From an uncultured Dehalococcoidia bacterium (GTDB taxonomy: Bacteria; Chloroflexota; Dehalococcoidia; Lucifugimonadales; UBA3495): a DNA stretch of 64,000 nucleotides. The position numbers were made by a program, and so were the translations under genes. This document shows positions 25,197 to 33,838 of this stretch, piece by piece. The notes beneath the pieces were generated by a model, which saw nothing but the letters and a program-made list of their open reading frames with translations, was not told the DNA's origin and ran no database searches. Each line of letters begins with the position of its first letter. The stretch's first letter is position 1. The stretch is from assembly GCA_958296225.1 (NCBI GenBank), contig OY282456.1, forward strand, positions 2,046,001 through 2,110,000, in the 5' to 3' direction.

Positions 25197-25828
25197 CAGC
25201 AGACTTCCTGGTTGTCGGGCCAATTGTCTGGCGGCGGTTCGTCGAAAGGCCGGCCCTGGGCTTCGGCGTCCATACGACGCCGGTTCCATGCCCGCCACTC
25301 GGCATTGCTCGCGACGCGGCCTTCGGCGCGCCCTTCAACGCGGCCTTCGGCGCGCCCTTCAACACGGCCTTCGGCGCGTCCTTCAACGAGCCCTTCGGCG
25401 CGCCCTTCGGCTTTGTGAGCCTCAATGACCGGAGTAACAAAGCGGTTTACCATGGCCTGATACAGCGACATCAGCAACTCTCCTGTGAGGTTCAGCGGGC
25501 GGGTCAGCAGCATTGCCAGTATGGCAATTCCGATGCCGACGCCGCTGAAATCGTGCAGCGCGGCGAGGGCGAAATCGCCGGCAATCTGCCACCACGACTC
25601 GGACGACACGGCTTTCCATTGAACCGCCGGCCCCTTGAGCGTTTTATAACCGATGTAGGACAGGGCGACAAGCCACAGCAAGCTGACCAGGCGGAAGAAG
25701 GTTCGTGCATCGCGTCGGTAGATGCTCCAGATGGACTCCCGGTCCTCGGGCTGGGGCGTGGCCGGCGGTAACAGTTTGGCCGCCACGCGGCGCAGCCAGG
25801 ATAGTAAGCCATTGGGTTGCTGTGCCAT
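25196..25828 (-). CDS. Two-helix membrane protein with charged AEGR-repeat tail
   Basis: A 210-residue protein. Residues about 48-68 (RTFFRLVSLLWLVALSYIGY) and 95-118 (DFSGVGIGIAILAMLLTRPL) are membrane helices. From 128 a conserved MSLYQAMVNRFVTPVIEAHK segment leads into a four-residue repeat (AEGR/VEGR, seven or more times) and RPFDEPPPDN. The AGGAG-N8-ATG inside the gene before MSLYQ looks like a second ribosome site, so the tail could be made separately. The start at 25828 is chosen from alignment with the paralogue at 27687-28250. Function is unknown. Confidence 0.7.
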   Translation of the reverse strand: MAQQPNGLLSWLRRVAAKLLPPATPQPEDRESIWSIYRRDARTFFRLVSLLWLVALSYIGYKTLKGPAVQWKAVSSESWWQIAGDFALAALHDFSGVGIGIAILAMLLTRPLNLTGELLMSLYQAMVNRFVTPVIEAHKAEGRAEGLVEGRAEGRVEGRAEGRVEGRAEGRVASNAEWRAWNRRRMDAEAQGRPFDEPPPDNWPDNQEVC

Positions 25829-25884
25829 TGGATTTAAGGGTATGACGTTTTGGTATGGTAACACATCATGCCGGCGACGCCCGG

Positions 25885-27375
25885 TCAGGCATCCGGCGGG
25901 CGGGTATGCCGGACGGCGAACTCCTCTTCCGGCGAATAGACCAGCCGCTTGCGGCCAATGACCGCAAAGTAAAGCAGGCCGGCGGCGAACCAGACGGCGC
26001 AGCCGTACACCCCCACGCGGTAATCGGAGTTCAGGAACAGAAAGCACAGCGTGGCCAGCGCAATCACTCCGGCGACGGCGGCCCCGGCGTTTCCCAGCGG
26101 GCTGACGTAGGGCCGGTCGATGTGGGGAAAGCGCCGCCGCAGTTGGATAAAGGCAACCATCTGCATCACATAGGCGATGACGGCGCCGAAAACCGCCATG
26201 TTCAGCAGCACGGCCCCCACGGGAGTATCGGCGCCAAACCAGTCGTCGCCGAACTCAATCAGCAGCGCGATGCCGTAGCCGATGACGGCCCCGGCAATCA
26301 GCGCCGCGTAGGGCGTCTGGCGCTGGCGCAGCGTCACCGACAGGCCGCGCGGGAAGTAGCCGGCCCGGGACAGCGAGTAGATGTTGCGCCCGTAAGCATA
26401 GATGATGGTGTGAAAGCTGGCGACCAGGCCGGCCACGGCCACCAGGGCCAGCGCCGACGTGCCGATGCCGTCGCCGAAAATCGTTGTGAAAGCCAGGAAC
26501 AGCGGCTCGTCGGACTGTCCCACCACCGCCGCGCCGGGCGCGATGCCGGCGTTGAGAAACAGGGTCAGCACCGAGGCGACAATCAGCGCCAGGATGCCCC
26601 AGAGCAGGGCCTTGGGCATATCCCGCGTGGGGTTGCGCGATTCCTCCGCCGCCAGCGGCAGCTGCTCGATGGCCAGGTAAAACCAGATGGCAAAGGGCAG
26701 CGCCTGGGCAATGCCGCCCCAGCCAAAGGGCAGCCAGCGGGAGTTGCCGCCGGTGGGCGCAATGTTCAGCGCCGCATCCCAGCTGAAATGCGGGATTGCG
26801 CCAATCCAGAACACCAGCAGAATACCCAACGCCAGAAAGGTGATAAAGACGGAAAACTTGAACGTAGCCTCCACGCCGACGATATTGAGTCCGACGAAAA
26901 GGGCGTAGAAAATCAGCCACCAGACCGGCGCGGGAACATCCACCCCCAGCAGGTTGTTGAACACCGCGCCTACATAGCCGCCGATGCCGACGACTATCAC
27001 CGCCGGCGTCAGCACGTACTCGATGTTTTCGGCCAGGCCGGTGATAAAGCCGCCCCAGGGGCCCATCGCCGTGCGTCCGAAGGAATAGGCGCCGCCGGTG
27101 TGGGGCAGCGCCGGCGACATTTCGGCGATGGAATAGCAGATGCCCAGGTACATCACCGCCACGATGCCCGTAGCCGCCAGCAGTCCGCCAAAGCCGCCGA
27201 CGCTCAACCCGAAGTTCCAGCCGAAAAAATCCCCGGAGATGACCGCCCCCACGCCCAGCGCCCAAAGGGACCAGACGCCGGCGTAACGCCGCAGGCCGCG
27301 CCGGGCGAAATAGTCGTCGCCGGCAACGTGGTACTCCACGGAGCCGGCGCGGCGGTTATCGGGGTCGTTGTTCAT
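25885..27375 (-). CDS. Ethanolamine permease-type APC transporter
   Basis: A 496-residue membrane transporter of the amino acid-polyamine-organocation superfamily with about 12 helices. GVGAVISGDFFGWNFGL, AEMSPALPHTGGAYSFGRTAMGPWGGFITGL, AENIEYVLTPAVIV and LPLAAEESRNPTRDMPKALLWG match the ethanolamine permease family (Eat/EutP group), which imports ethanolamine or related amines. No eut genes are nearby, so the substrate is an inference. Its first 25 bases of coding sequence and the leader (27345-27413) recur at 30448-30510 in front of a broken aspartic protease gene. It lies between two copies of the membrane/charged-tail genes. Confidence 0.85.
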   Translation of the reverse strand: MNNDPDNRRAGSVEYHVAGDDYFARRGLRRYAGVWSLWALGVGAVISGDFFGWNFGLSVGGFGGLLAATGIVAVMYLGICYSIAEMSPALPHTGGAYSFGRTAMGPWGGFITGLAENIEYVLTPAVIVVGIGGYVGAVFNNLLGVDVPAPVWWLIFYALFVGLNIVGVEATFKFSVFITFLALGILLVFWIGAIPHFSWDAALNIAPTGGNSRWLPFGWGGIAQALPFAIWFYLAIEQLPLAAEESRNPTRDMPKALLWGILALIVASVLTLFLNAGIAPGAAVVGQSDEPLFLAFTTIFGDGIGTSALALVAVAGLVASFHTIIYAYGRNIYSLSRAGYFPRGLSVTLRQRQTPYAALIAGAVIGYGIALLIEFGDDWFGADTPVGAVLLNMAVFGAVIAYVMQMVAFIQLRRRFPHIDRPYVSPLGNAGAAVAGVIALATLCFLFLNSDYRVGVYGCAVWFAAGLLYFAVIGRKRLVYSPEEEFAVRHTRPPDA

Positions 27376-27486
27376 AACGGCATAGCTTGCCCTGCAAGGC
27401 CGGAAAGGGGGTTGCCTTTTGGAGCAAAGATGAAGACGAAATGTGCTGGGATGGCATTGGTTGGCTCACCTGATTAGTTGTAGGGT

Positions 27487-27666
27487 CTAATCGCCCGGCG
27501 GCGGTTCGTTGAAAGGCCGGCCCCGGGCCTCGGCGTCCATACGACGCTGATTCCATGCCCGCCATTCGGCATTGCTCGCGGCGCGGCCTTCAACGCGGCC
27601 TTCGGCCTTGTGCGCTTCAATGACCGGAATGACAAAGCGGTTCACCATGGCCTGATACAGCGACAT
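27487..27666 (-). CDS. Stand-alone tail copy of the membrane/charged-tail family
   Basis: Fifty-nine codons from ATG (27666), MSLYQAMVNRFVIPVIEAHK, with a short (A/V)EGR repeat and the ending RPFNEPPPGD. It corresponds to the C-terminal third of the full-length gene immediately upstream (27687-28250) and carries its own AGGAG 8 bases before the ATG. It lacks the two membrane helices, so it would be a soluble charged protein. Confidence 0.55.
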   Translation of the reverse strand: MSLYQAMVNRFVIPVIEAHKAEGRVEGRAASNAEWRAWNQRRMDAEARGRPFNEPPPGD

Positions 27667-27686
27667 TAGCAACTCTCCTGCCGGGT

Positions 27687-28250
27687 TTAATCGCCCGGCG
27701 GCGGTTCGTTAAAAGGCCGGCCCCGAGCTTCGGCGTCAATCCGACGCTGAAGCCATGCCCGCCATTCAGCATTGCTCTCGGCACGACCTTCAACACGGCC
27801 TTCAACGCGGCCCTCAATGCGACCCTCAACGCGGCCTTCGGCCCGGCGGGCCTCAATGACCGGATTAACAAAGCGGTTCACCATGGCCTGATACAGCGAC
27901 ATCAGCAACTCTCCTGTGAGGTTCAGCGGGCGGGTCAGCAACATTGACAGTATAGCAATTCCAATGCCGACGCCGCTAAAATCGTACAGGACGGCGAGGG
28001 CGAAATCGCCGGCGGTCTGCCACCAGGGCACGTCCGAACCGGCAGCTGCGGCGTTCCATTGGGTGGTTGGTTCGTGGAGCGTTTTATAACCGATGTATGC
28101 CAGCGCGACAAGCCACAGCAAGCTGACCAGGCGGAAGAAGGTTCGTGCATCGCGTCGGTAGATGCTCCAGATGGACTCCCGGTCCTCGGGCTGTGGCGTG
28201 GCCGGCGGCAGCAGTTTGGCGGCTAGGCGGCGGGGCCAGGATGGTAACAT
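27687..28250 (-). CDS. Two-helix membrane protein with charged tail, second full copy
   Basis: A 187-residue paralogue of the 25196-25828 gene; the membrane part (RESIWSIYRRDARTFFRLVSLLWLVAL) is nearly identical, while the first residues differ. At the DNA level the original start region has decayed: the codons corresponding to MAQQPN read TAG.. and TAA, and translation now starts at an ATG that aligns with a Gly codon. The repeat tail is EGRVEGRIEGRVEGR, then RPFNEPPPGD. The stop lies 21 bases upstream of the separate tail copy. Confidence 0.7.
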   Translation of the reverse strand: MLPSWPRRLAAKLLPPATPQPEDRESIWSIYRRDARTFFRLVSLLWLVALAYIGYKTLHEPTTQWNAAAAGSDVPWWQTAGDFALAVLYDFSGVGIGIAILSMLLTRPLNLTGELLMSLYQAMVNRFVNPVIEARRAEGRVEGRIEGRVEGRVEGRAESNAEWRAWLQRRIDAEARGRPFNEPPPGD

Positions 28251-28320
28251 ATTGGGTTACTGTGCCTATGATGCAAACAGTATTGCAGACTAACCGGCAT
28301 GGTCTTGCCAGGTTGTGCGC

Positions 28321-30078
28321 TTAATGAGTAGTCTGCAAGGCCGACTGGATACCTTGGCGCATACGCGCTTGGGTGTAAATTTCCAACGCCTGGTCGCCAG
28401 CCCAGGTTAAGTTGACCAGTTCGTTGATATTGTCAACCATCAGCTCTTTGGCATCGGCGATTTCCTGCCGGTACTCTGCTAAATGGACACGACGGTTGTT
28501 CTTGCGTATGTTATGGTGCGGACACATCGGCGCGCGATTGGTAATCTGGTTGCTGGAGCCTTCCTTGCTTTTAGGATCGCGGTGGTCAAGGTGAAAATTG
28601 CGGGTGGTCTCGATGATTGAGCCGTCGGGCCGGCGGTTAGCGAAACCGCAGCACCAGGCTTTGTAGTCGGAAAGTTCCAGCAACATTCGGAGCATTTCCG
28701 GTTCCGGGATAATGCTGGCCGGAGTTTTGTATTCGACGGGTGGCGACTCCTTCATATCAATGCGCTGTTCCGGGTCTTCGTCGGTGCGTTCCGGCAGGTT
28801 ATGCGGGCCGGCGGTGACAATGTTGGCCTCCGTCAGCAATACTGGCTGTTCCGTCTGCTGCTGTCCATCTACCGCGTAGTGAAACTTGGCGAACTGGCGA
28901 CGGAGTACCGTCAAGGCACGAGGCGATATGTCGCAGGCAATCCACTGTCGCCCGTTACGCTCCGCAGCGACCGGGACATAGGCGCAACCAGCGAAACAAT
29001 CCAAAACCACGTCCCTGGGTCGGGTGCTCGCCTTGATGATGCGCTCAGCTAATTCGGTAGGCTTTTGTGTAGGGTAGCCGGTACGCTCTTTGCCGCCGGC
29101 TTCGTCGATATCGTCCCATAGGTTGTTGCGGATGCGCCCCGCTTTCGGGCGTACCTTGCGATACAACCGATTATCCCGAACCACCAGTTCACCGTTACGG
29201 TCTAATTCGTCCATCCGGGCTTTACCTACTTTCCACCCTGAGGGATGTGGCGGGAAAAACCCGTTGTATTCGTAGCACAGGTTGGGGCGCGGGCTGGCGC
29301 TAGGACGATTGTATGCGACATCCAGATAGTAAGGGCCTTTGCTGTCCTCCATTTTGAACGCTTTGGCCACATAATCGGAATCGTAAGGTTCCATCACCCG
29401 GCCCATATCAAAGAAAGCATCAGTAGTCTTGGCATAAAACAGAATGGTATCTGTGTTGGAGTTGTAAGTACGGGGCGCGAATTGGGAGCCTTTGAATCCT
29501 CTAGTTGTGCGCTTCCAAGTGATTTGACTCCGGCGGTTATTGTCGCCAAATATGGCATCCAGCGTCAGACGCAGGTAACTGTTGGCATCGCCGTCACAGT
29601 GCAGGTACAGGCTGCCGGTAGGTTTCAGGGTGCGGTGCATTTCAATCAAGCGCACCGCCATATAGCAAAGGTAGGCGGCCGTGTCCATGCCGCTGGTGAC
29701 TTTCGCAGCTTCTATGACACGGTTCAGGCTTTCGTGCTGGGTTTCAATCCGTTTCACCCAATCCTCATGGACGTCATCCCGGTATGACCAAGCATCCTTG
29801 AACCGCGCATCTCCGGCGTTAGTGGGCCAGTTGATACCGGCGTCGCTGGCCTGCTGCTCATTAGTTATGCCCCAGCCGGCCAGCATATCAATCTCCTGCC
29901 GCAACTCGGCATCGGTAAGCGGCGGCTTGATTTTGCCGACGAAAGTCCTCCGCTTTTTGAAAGGCGGGTCAATGCAAATTAGGTCAATGCTCTCGTTGTC
30001 CAGCTGCCGCAGCAGGTTGAGGTTGTCTGCAATAAACAGACGGCGATTGAGCGGGTGCTGATTTGCTTGTGCAGTCAC
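28321..30078 (-). CDS. DNA methyltransferase (beta class) with C-terminal HNH-like domain
   Basis: A 585-residue protein. DPPF at residues 37-40 (motif IV) and LDCFAGCAYV near 365 (motif I) with YPTQKP before it mark a beta-class adenine methyltransferase. Around residues 470-530 a second domain has WCCGF, FHLDHRD, NRAPMCPHHN and K-N-x-R, an HNH pattern unlike that of the 1057 gene, so the fusion arose separately. The start is GTG at 30078 because AGGAG lies eight bases upstream; the frame continues to 30132. A broken aspartic protease ORF precedes it, as an intact one precedes the methyltransferase at 31621. Confidence 0.88.
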   Translation of the reverse strand: MTAQANQHPLNRRLFIADNLNLLRQLDNESIDLICIDPPFKKRRTFVGKIKPPLTDAELRQEIDMLAGWGITNEQQASDAGINWPTNAGDARFKDAWSYRDDVHEDWVKRIETQHESLNRVIEAAKVTSGMDTAAYLCYMAVRLIEMHRTLKPTGSLYLHCDGDANSYLRLTLDAIFGDNNRRSQITWKRTTRGFKGSQFAPRTYNSNTDTILFYAKTTDAFFDMGRVMEPYDSDYVAKAFKMEDSKGPYYLDVAYNRPSASPRPNLCYEYNGFFPPHPSGWKVGKARMDELDRNGELVVRDNRLYRKVRPKAGRIRNNLWDDIDEAGGKERTGYPTQKPTELAERIIKASTRPRDVVLDCFAGCAYVPVAAERNGRQWIACDISPRALTVLRRQFAKFHYAVDGQQQTEQPVLLTEANIVTAGPHNLPERTDEDPEQRIDMKESPPVEYKTPASIIPEPEMLRMLLELSDYKAWCCGFANRRPDGSIIETTRNFHLDHRDPKSKEGSSNQITNRAPMCPHHNIRKNNRRVHLAEYRQEIADAKELMVDNINELVNLTWAGDQALEIYTQARMRQGIQSALQTTH

Positions 30079-30197
30079 AGGTATAGCTCCTGGTGATTCC
30101 AGCCGCGACGAGGGCCATAGCGGCCTGCTCACGGCGGCATATTTGCCTGCGTACCATCATACAGGAGCCGATGCGCTGGCAAACTGGCGGGCGGTCA

Positions 30198-30467
30198 CTA
30201 TTTTGCCCGCCCCATCCGCAGGGCGTGGGTTGGTGCCAGCCGTTGCCGCACCGGGTCAACGACCAGCAACGCGCCTTCCAGGGTGTATGCTCCCAGCAAC
30301 GTTGGGGCGCCTTCGCTAACAAAGACTACGATGGTAGTCATTTCGATGCCTTCCAGACGGATGCGGGCCTCGCCAATAGCATCATCCACGATGCTGCCGT
30401 CGGCCAACTCCGACTGGATTCGGCGGCGGGGCGCTACTCCCAAGCGGTTATCGGATTCGCTATTCAT
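30198..30467 (-). pseudogene. Chimeric, truncated aspartic protease
   Basis: Residues 10-89 are a near copy of the aspartic protease encoded at 32571-32939 (RRRIQSELADGSIVDDAIGE...), but the first half with the catalytic DTGSTYTCLP is missing. Instead, the first residues (MNSESDNRL) and about 60 bases of leader are homologous to the start of the permease at 27375 (MNNDPDNRR). The shared NRL/NRR codons are probably the recombination joint. It cannot be an active protease. Confidence 0.7.
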
Positions 30468-30566
30468 AATGGCATAGCTTGCTCTGCGAGGCTGGAAAGC
30501 GGGTTGCGCTGGATGGTACGATTAGTCGCTAGACATAGCAGTTAGTTGCCAACAAAATACCCCATT

Positions 30567-31127
30567 ATGGGGGATAGTGGCAAATTGGCGTTTGGCGCTA
30601 ATGTCCGGCGATTTCGTCAAGCGCTGGGGATGACGCAAGAGCGTCTTGGCGAAGTTTCGGACTTTGACCGGTCGTATATCGGCGGCATTGAACGGGGTGA
30701 GCGCAATTTGTCCCTGGATGGCGTTCTGCGGCTGGCGTCGGCGTTGGGAATTGCGCCCGGGCAGCTTTTTGAGGGTATCGGTGGCGCTAACGACCGGCAA
30801 ACTATGCGTTCAGACGGGTTTACGGCTGAAGTCGTTGATGACGGGCTGCTAATCAGGTTCAAATATGACCAGTACGATGCCGAATATCATCTGCCCGGAG
30901 CGACTCTACCGCAGTTCAATAGAGTGTTGGACACGCTCAAAAATGGGTTGGCGTCCAGTAGCAGTCGCAGTGATGCGGTTGCGGGAGCTTTCCTGCAATC
31001 TGTCCAAATCTGGCCGGATGCCAACCCTTCCGATTTGTGGACGTTTATTATCAATAGAGCTTACTGCGACCGCGCCAATCATCCTGCCGCTAACGCCCGG
31101 CTCAATCTGGAACAAAGCTGGAAATGA
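30567..31127 (+). CDS. XRE-type HTH regulator, probably N-terminal half of an HTH-endonuclease fusion
   Basis: A 186-residue ORF. Residues 8-70 are a canonical lambda-repressor-like HTH (FRQALGMTQERLGEVSDFDR, SYIGGIERGERNLS), similar to the C (controller) proteins of R-M systems. The remainder (SDAVAGAFLQSVQIWPDANP, SDLWTFIINRAYC, NLEQSWK) does not look like a regulator; it resembles the N-terminal region of BsaWI-type endonucleases. The TGA at 31125 is in frame with the following ORF (31143-31688), so the original product was likely a single 373-residue fusion. The ATG at 30567 is chosen. Confidence 0.75.
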   Translation: MGDSGKLAFGANVRRFRQALGMTQERLGEVSDFDRSYIGGIERGERNLSLDGVLRLASALGIAPGQLFEGIGGANDRQTMRSDGFTAEVVDDGLLIRFKYDQYDAEYHLPGATLPQFNRVLDTLKNGLASSSSRSDAVAGAFLQSVQIWPDANPSDLWTFIINRAYCDRANHPAANARLNLEQSWK

Positions 31128-31142
31128 ACCAGCGGTTGGGCT

Positions 31143-31688
31143 TTGGAAAGAGTATTGGTAGCGCATTACCATTCGTTGCTTATCCGCAATGGCCTAGTTA
31201 TCAAAACGAGTAGCAAATCTGAAAAAACCAGGCTTCTGGGCGACATTACCGACCCGCGTATAGTGCCTGACAAAGCCGACGTACTTATTTCATATGACTA
31301 TGGTGGTACAGAACGGCTGTTGGGTGTGGTACACGTGAAAGCGAGCATTGCAGAAAGGCGCACTGATGATGTGCCGATGAGCCAGGCAGTGATTGATGCC
31401 GGCTATCTTTCAGTGTTCTGGACGCTGGATTCCAAGAGTTTTCCGGCGGAGCGGCCGGCCAATCGCGGCGAGTTTGGGGATAGCAGTAATGAGCAAATGA
31501 GCGATAAGCGGCGAGATTTTGAGGAACACGGCCACTTTTCAGCCTGTTTTTCCTACAATAGCAACACTATACCTACGCCAGAAAACGATAATGCAGCATC
31601 CCGGATATTTGTATGTGATTTCAGAAATCCGAACGATCGCTTTGTGCAATTTCTGGTCGGGGCATTGCGTCAGCACCAAGCCCGTTAG
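31143..31688 (+). CDS. BsaWI-like type II restriction endonuclease, catalytic half
   Basis: Continuation of the frame of the HTH ORF after its TGA. VPDKADVLISYDYGG and LLGVVHVKASIAERR, with Lys 66 and Glu 71 (numbered from the TTG at 31143), carry the acid-lysine-glutamate layout of the CCGG-family restriction enzymes (BsaWI, AgeI, NgoMIV type). The only candidate start is TTG at 31143, without a ribosome site, so it is probably not a separate gene. The 3' end overlaps the convergent methyltransferase gene by 68 bases. Low GC suggests recent transfer. If the nonsense codon is real, the restriction activity is lost and only the methyltransferase remains. Confidence 0.65.
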   Translation: MERVLVAHYHSLLIRNGLVIKTSSKSEKTRLLGDITDPRIVPDKADVLISYDYGGTERLLGVVHVKASIAERRTDDVPMSQAVIDAGYLSVFWTLDSKSFPAERPANRGEFGDSSNEQMSDKRRDFEEHGHFSACFSYNSNTIPTPENDNAASRIFVCDFRNPNDRFVQFLVGALRQHQAR

Positions 31689-32574
31689 TCAGCAGGTTGC
31701 CTTGTGCTCCGAATGTCGCTAACCGATTCCTGGATTCTACAACCTGCTCTGCATCAATCTCAAATCCAATATAGGTGCAGCCAAGTTGCAGTGCGGCCAA
31801 CCCGGTCGTTCCCGAACCGGAGAATGGGTCCAGCACAACTACTTCACGGCCGTTTCGTCCGTAGGCTTCGATGCAGCGTTTGGGCAATTCGGTGGGGAAT
31901 CGGGAGCGGTGTTGCAGACCTGTGATGTGTTCGTTGGCGAATTCCCACACGCTTGGCACCGGCGGCGCAGTGCGGAAATGATGCTGCTCGTGGCGCGCCA
32001 GCAGGTAGATGGGTTCGTGCTTGCGGTGCGGACGGCGGCAGCGTCCTTCCGGCATCGCGTTTTTCTTGGCCCAGACTACTTCACCGCGATATATGTATCC
32101 CGACTCCGTAAGGGCGATGAGCAGACGCTGGGGCAACATCAGCAGGCTGCCGTACTGTAACCAACCGGCATCTTTGTCAATAAATGCCTTGCGCCGATAG
32201 CGGGGTTTGGTATAGGCGGCGTTGTCCGGCTTGAAACCGTTGCGGTCAACGCCTAGCGTACTGTATTTATAATCAGGCGCGCCCCAATTGACCGGCGTGT
32301 TATAGGCGTCGCCCAAGTTGAGCCAGACGATGCCCTGGCGCTTTAGCTTGGGCAGCAGAACGGCGAACACTTCTTGCAGAAAGGCAAGATAGCCTCGCGG
32401 ATCGTCCTCGGTGCCGTTGCCCAAGGACTGGCGCTGCCCCCAATAGGGCGGGCTGGTGACTACCACGTCAACGCTGGCATCGGGCAACTGCGGGATTAAA
32501 TCCAGACAATCCCCCTCAAAAACGGCGGAGCGAGTTACGGAGAGCTGCGGCAAAGCTACATCTACCATAGTCAT
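31621..32574 (-). CDS. DNA methyltransferase (beta class, TSPPYWGQR; likely N4-cytosine)
   Basis: A 317-residue enzyme. TSPPYWGQR at residues 40-48 (motif IV) and LDPFSGSGTTGLAALQLG near 250 (motif I) are clear; the TSPPYWG form is typical of N4-cytosine methyltransferases. It is convergent to, and overlaps, the BsaWI-like endonuclease gene, so it is the likely cognate modification enzyme of a CCGG-type system. Its start overlaps the stop of an aspartic protease gene (ATGA), which follows a crotonase gene in the same direction, so the methyltransferase is expressed from a metabolic operon. Confidence 0.88.
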   Translation of the reverse strand: MTMVDVALPQLSVTRSAVFEGDCLDLIPQLPDASVDVVVTSPPYWGQRQSLGNGTEDDPRGYLAFLQEVFAVLLPKLKRQGIVWLNLGDAYNTPVNWGAPDYKYSTLGVDRNGFKPDNAAYTKPRYRRKAFIDKDAGWLQYGSLLMLPQRLLIALTESGYIYRGEVVWAKKNAMPEGRCRRPHRKHEPIYLLARHEQHHFRTAPPVPSVWEFANEHITGLQHRSRFPTELPKRCIEAYGRNGREVVVLDPFSGSGTTGLAALQLGCTYIGFEIDAEQVVESRNRLATFGAQGNLLTNGLGADAMPRPEIAQSDRSDF

Positions 32575-32939
32575 ACTCGCTTGCCCATCCGCAGGGCGTG
32601 GGTTGGCGCCAGCCGTTGCCGCACCGGGTCAACGACCAGCAGCGCGCCTTCCAGGGTGTATGCTCCCAGCAATGTTGGAGCGCCTTCGCCAACAAAGACT
32701 ACGATGGTAGTCATTTCGATGCCCTCCAGACGGATGCGGGCCTCGCCAATAGCATCATCCACGATGCTACCGTCGGCCAACTCCGACTGGATTCGGCGGC
32801 GGGGCACTACTCCCAATCGGTTCAGTAATGTTGCCGGCAGACAGGTGTAGGTGGAGCCGGTGTCAACCAGGGCGTCCACCGTTTCGGAGCGGCTGCCGTC
32901 TGCGGCGATGACTTCAATTGGGCAGCTGAACGTTCCCAT
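32571..32939 (-). CDS. Clan AA aspartic protease (retropepsin-like)
   Basis: A 122-residue single-domain aspartic protease. The catalytic signature is ALVDTGSTYTCLP (residues 24-36), followed by SELADGS and the GAYTLEGALLVVDP segment that completes the fold. Retropepsin-like proteases of this length act as homodimers. It starts one base after the crotonase stop and overlaps the methyltransferase start, so all three are in one operon. A close but truncated copy is present at 30198-30467. Targets are unknown. Confidence 0.8.
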   Translation of the reverse strand: MGTFSCPIEVIAADGSRSETVDALVDTGSTYTCLPATLLNRLGVVPRRRIQSELADGSIVDDAIGEARIRLEGIEMTTIVVFVGEGAPTLLGAYTLEGALLVVDPVRQRLAPTHALRMGKRV

Positions 32940-32940
32940 A

Positions 32941-33747
32941 TCATCCTCCTGACGCCGACGGGTATTCCGGGCGGCGGCGTTCGCGCAGGGCGGCCAGTCC
33001 TTCTTTTACGTCGTCGCCGAAAAAGCCCAGGGCTTCGGCCAGCAGGGAGTAGTCGAAGGACGTATGCCCGGCTTGGCGCAGCCACTGGTTGAGGGCGCGT
33101 TTGGTGAAACGGATGGCCGGCTGGGGGCCGTCGGCCAGGCGGCGGGCGACGCGCATCGCCGTGTCCATCAGCTCGGCGCGGGGGACGGCCAGGCTGACCA
33201 GGCCGATGCGCTCGGCCTCTTTGCCGTCGAGAAAGTCGCAGGTGAGCAGGTAATACTTGGCTTTGGCCATGCCGCAGAGCAGGGGCCAGATGATGGCGGC
33301 GTGGTCGCCGGCGGCGACGCCCAGGCGGATGTGGCCGTCGGTGATGCGGGCGTCCTCGGCAGCGATGGAGATGTCGGCCATCAGCGCCACGGCCAGGCCG
33401 GCGCCCACGGCGACGCCGTTGATGGCGGAGATAACGGGCTTGTCCAGGTTCAGGATGTTATAAACGATGTCGCCGGCCTCTTTGGTGTTCTGTGCAACGA
33501 TGGCCGGGTTGTCGATGGCCTGCTCAATCATCTCGAAGTCGCCGCCGGCGGAGAAGGCATCGCCGGCGCCGGTAACGACGGCAACGCGCACCTCCGGGTC
33601 GGCGGCAATGTCCAGCCAGACGCGGCTGAGTTCGTTGTGCAGGCGAAAGTTGGTGGAGTTCAGGGTTTCGGGACGGTTCATCGTGAGGGTGATGATGCCG
33701 TCGGACTTTTCTATGAGCAGGTGCTGATATGAGGAATAGTCGGTCAT
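32941..33747 (-). CDS. Enoyl-CoA hydratase/isomerase (crotonase superfamily)
   Basis: A 268-residue crotonase-fold protein acting on CoA thioesters in fatty-acid or aromatic-acid degradation. [13 protein letters not shown] near residue 60-70 is the oxyanion-hole segment, and [19 protein letters not shown] and [19 protein letters not shown] are the CoA/active-site segments. The position of the usual second catalytic Glu in LG-x-E is not obvious (LGVAAGDHA), so the reaction may be an isomerisation or another crotonase reaction. It is the first gene of an operon with an aspartic protease and a methyltransferase. Confidence 0.87.
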   Translation of the reverse strand: MTDYSSYQHLLIEKSDGIITLTMNRPETLNSTNFRLHNELSRVWLDIAADPEVRVAVVTGAGDAFSAGGDFEMIEQAIDNPAIVAQNTKEAGDIVYNILNLDKPVISAINGVAVGAGLAVALMADISIAAEDARITDGHIRLGVAAGDHAAIIWPLLCGMAKAKYYLLTCDFLDGKEAERIGLVSLAVPRAELMDTAMRVARRLADGPQPAIRFTKRALNQWLRQAGHTSFDYSLLAEALGFFGDDVKEGLAALRERRRPEYPSASGG

Positions 33748-33838
33748 TGTGGGGTCTCCTTGAATCGGGGGCAGCCGTAATCCGATTTACGGTGTTGGCC
33801 TCGGCAGCCCGGAACTTGACCGGGCCAAGACGGCAGCG

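Noticed and set aside
25855..27477. 540-codon open frame on the plus strand
   Set aside because: Antisense to the ethanolamine-type permease, which has a convincing protein sequence.
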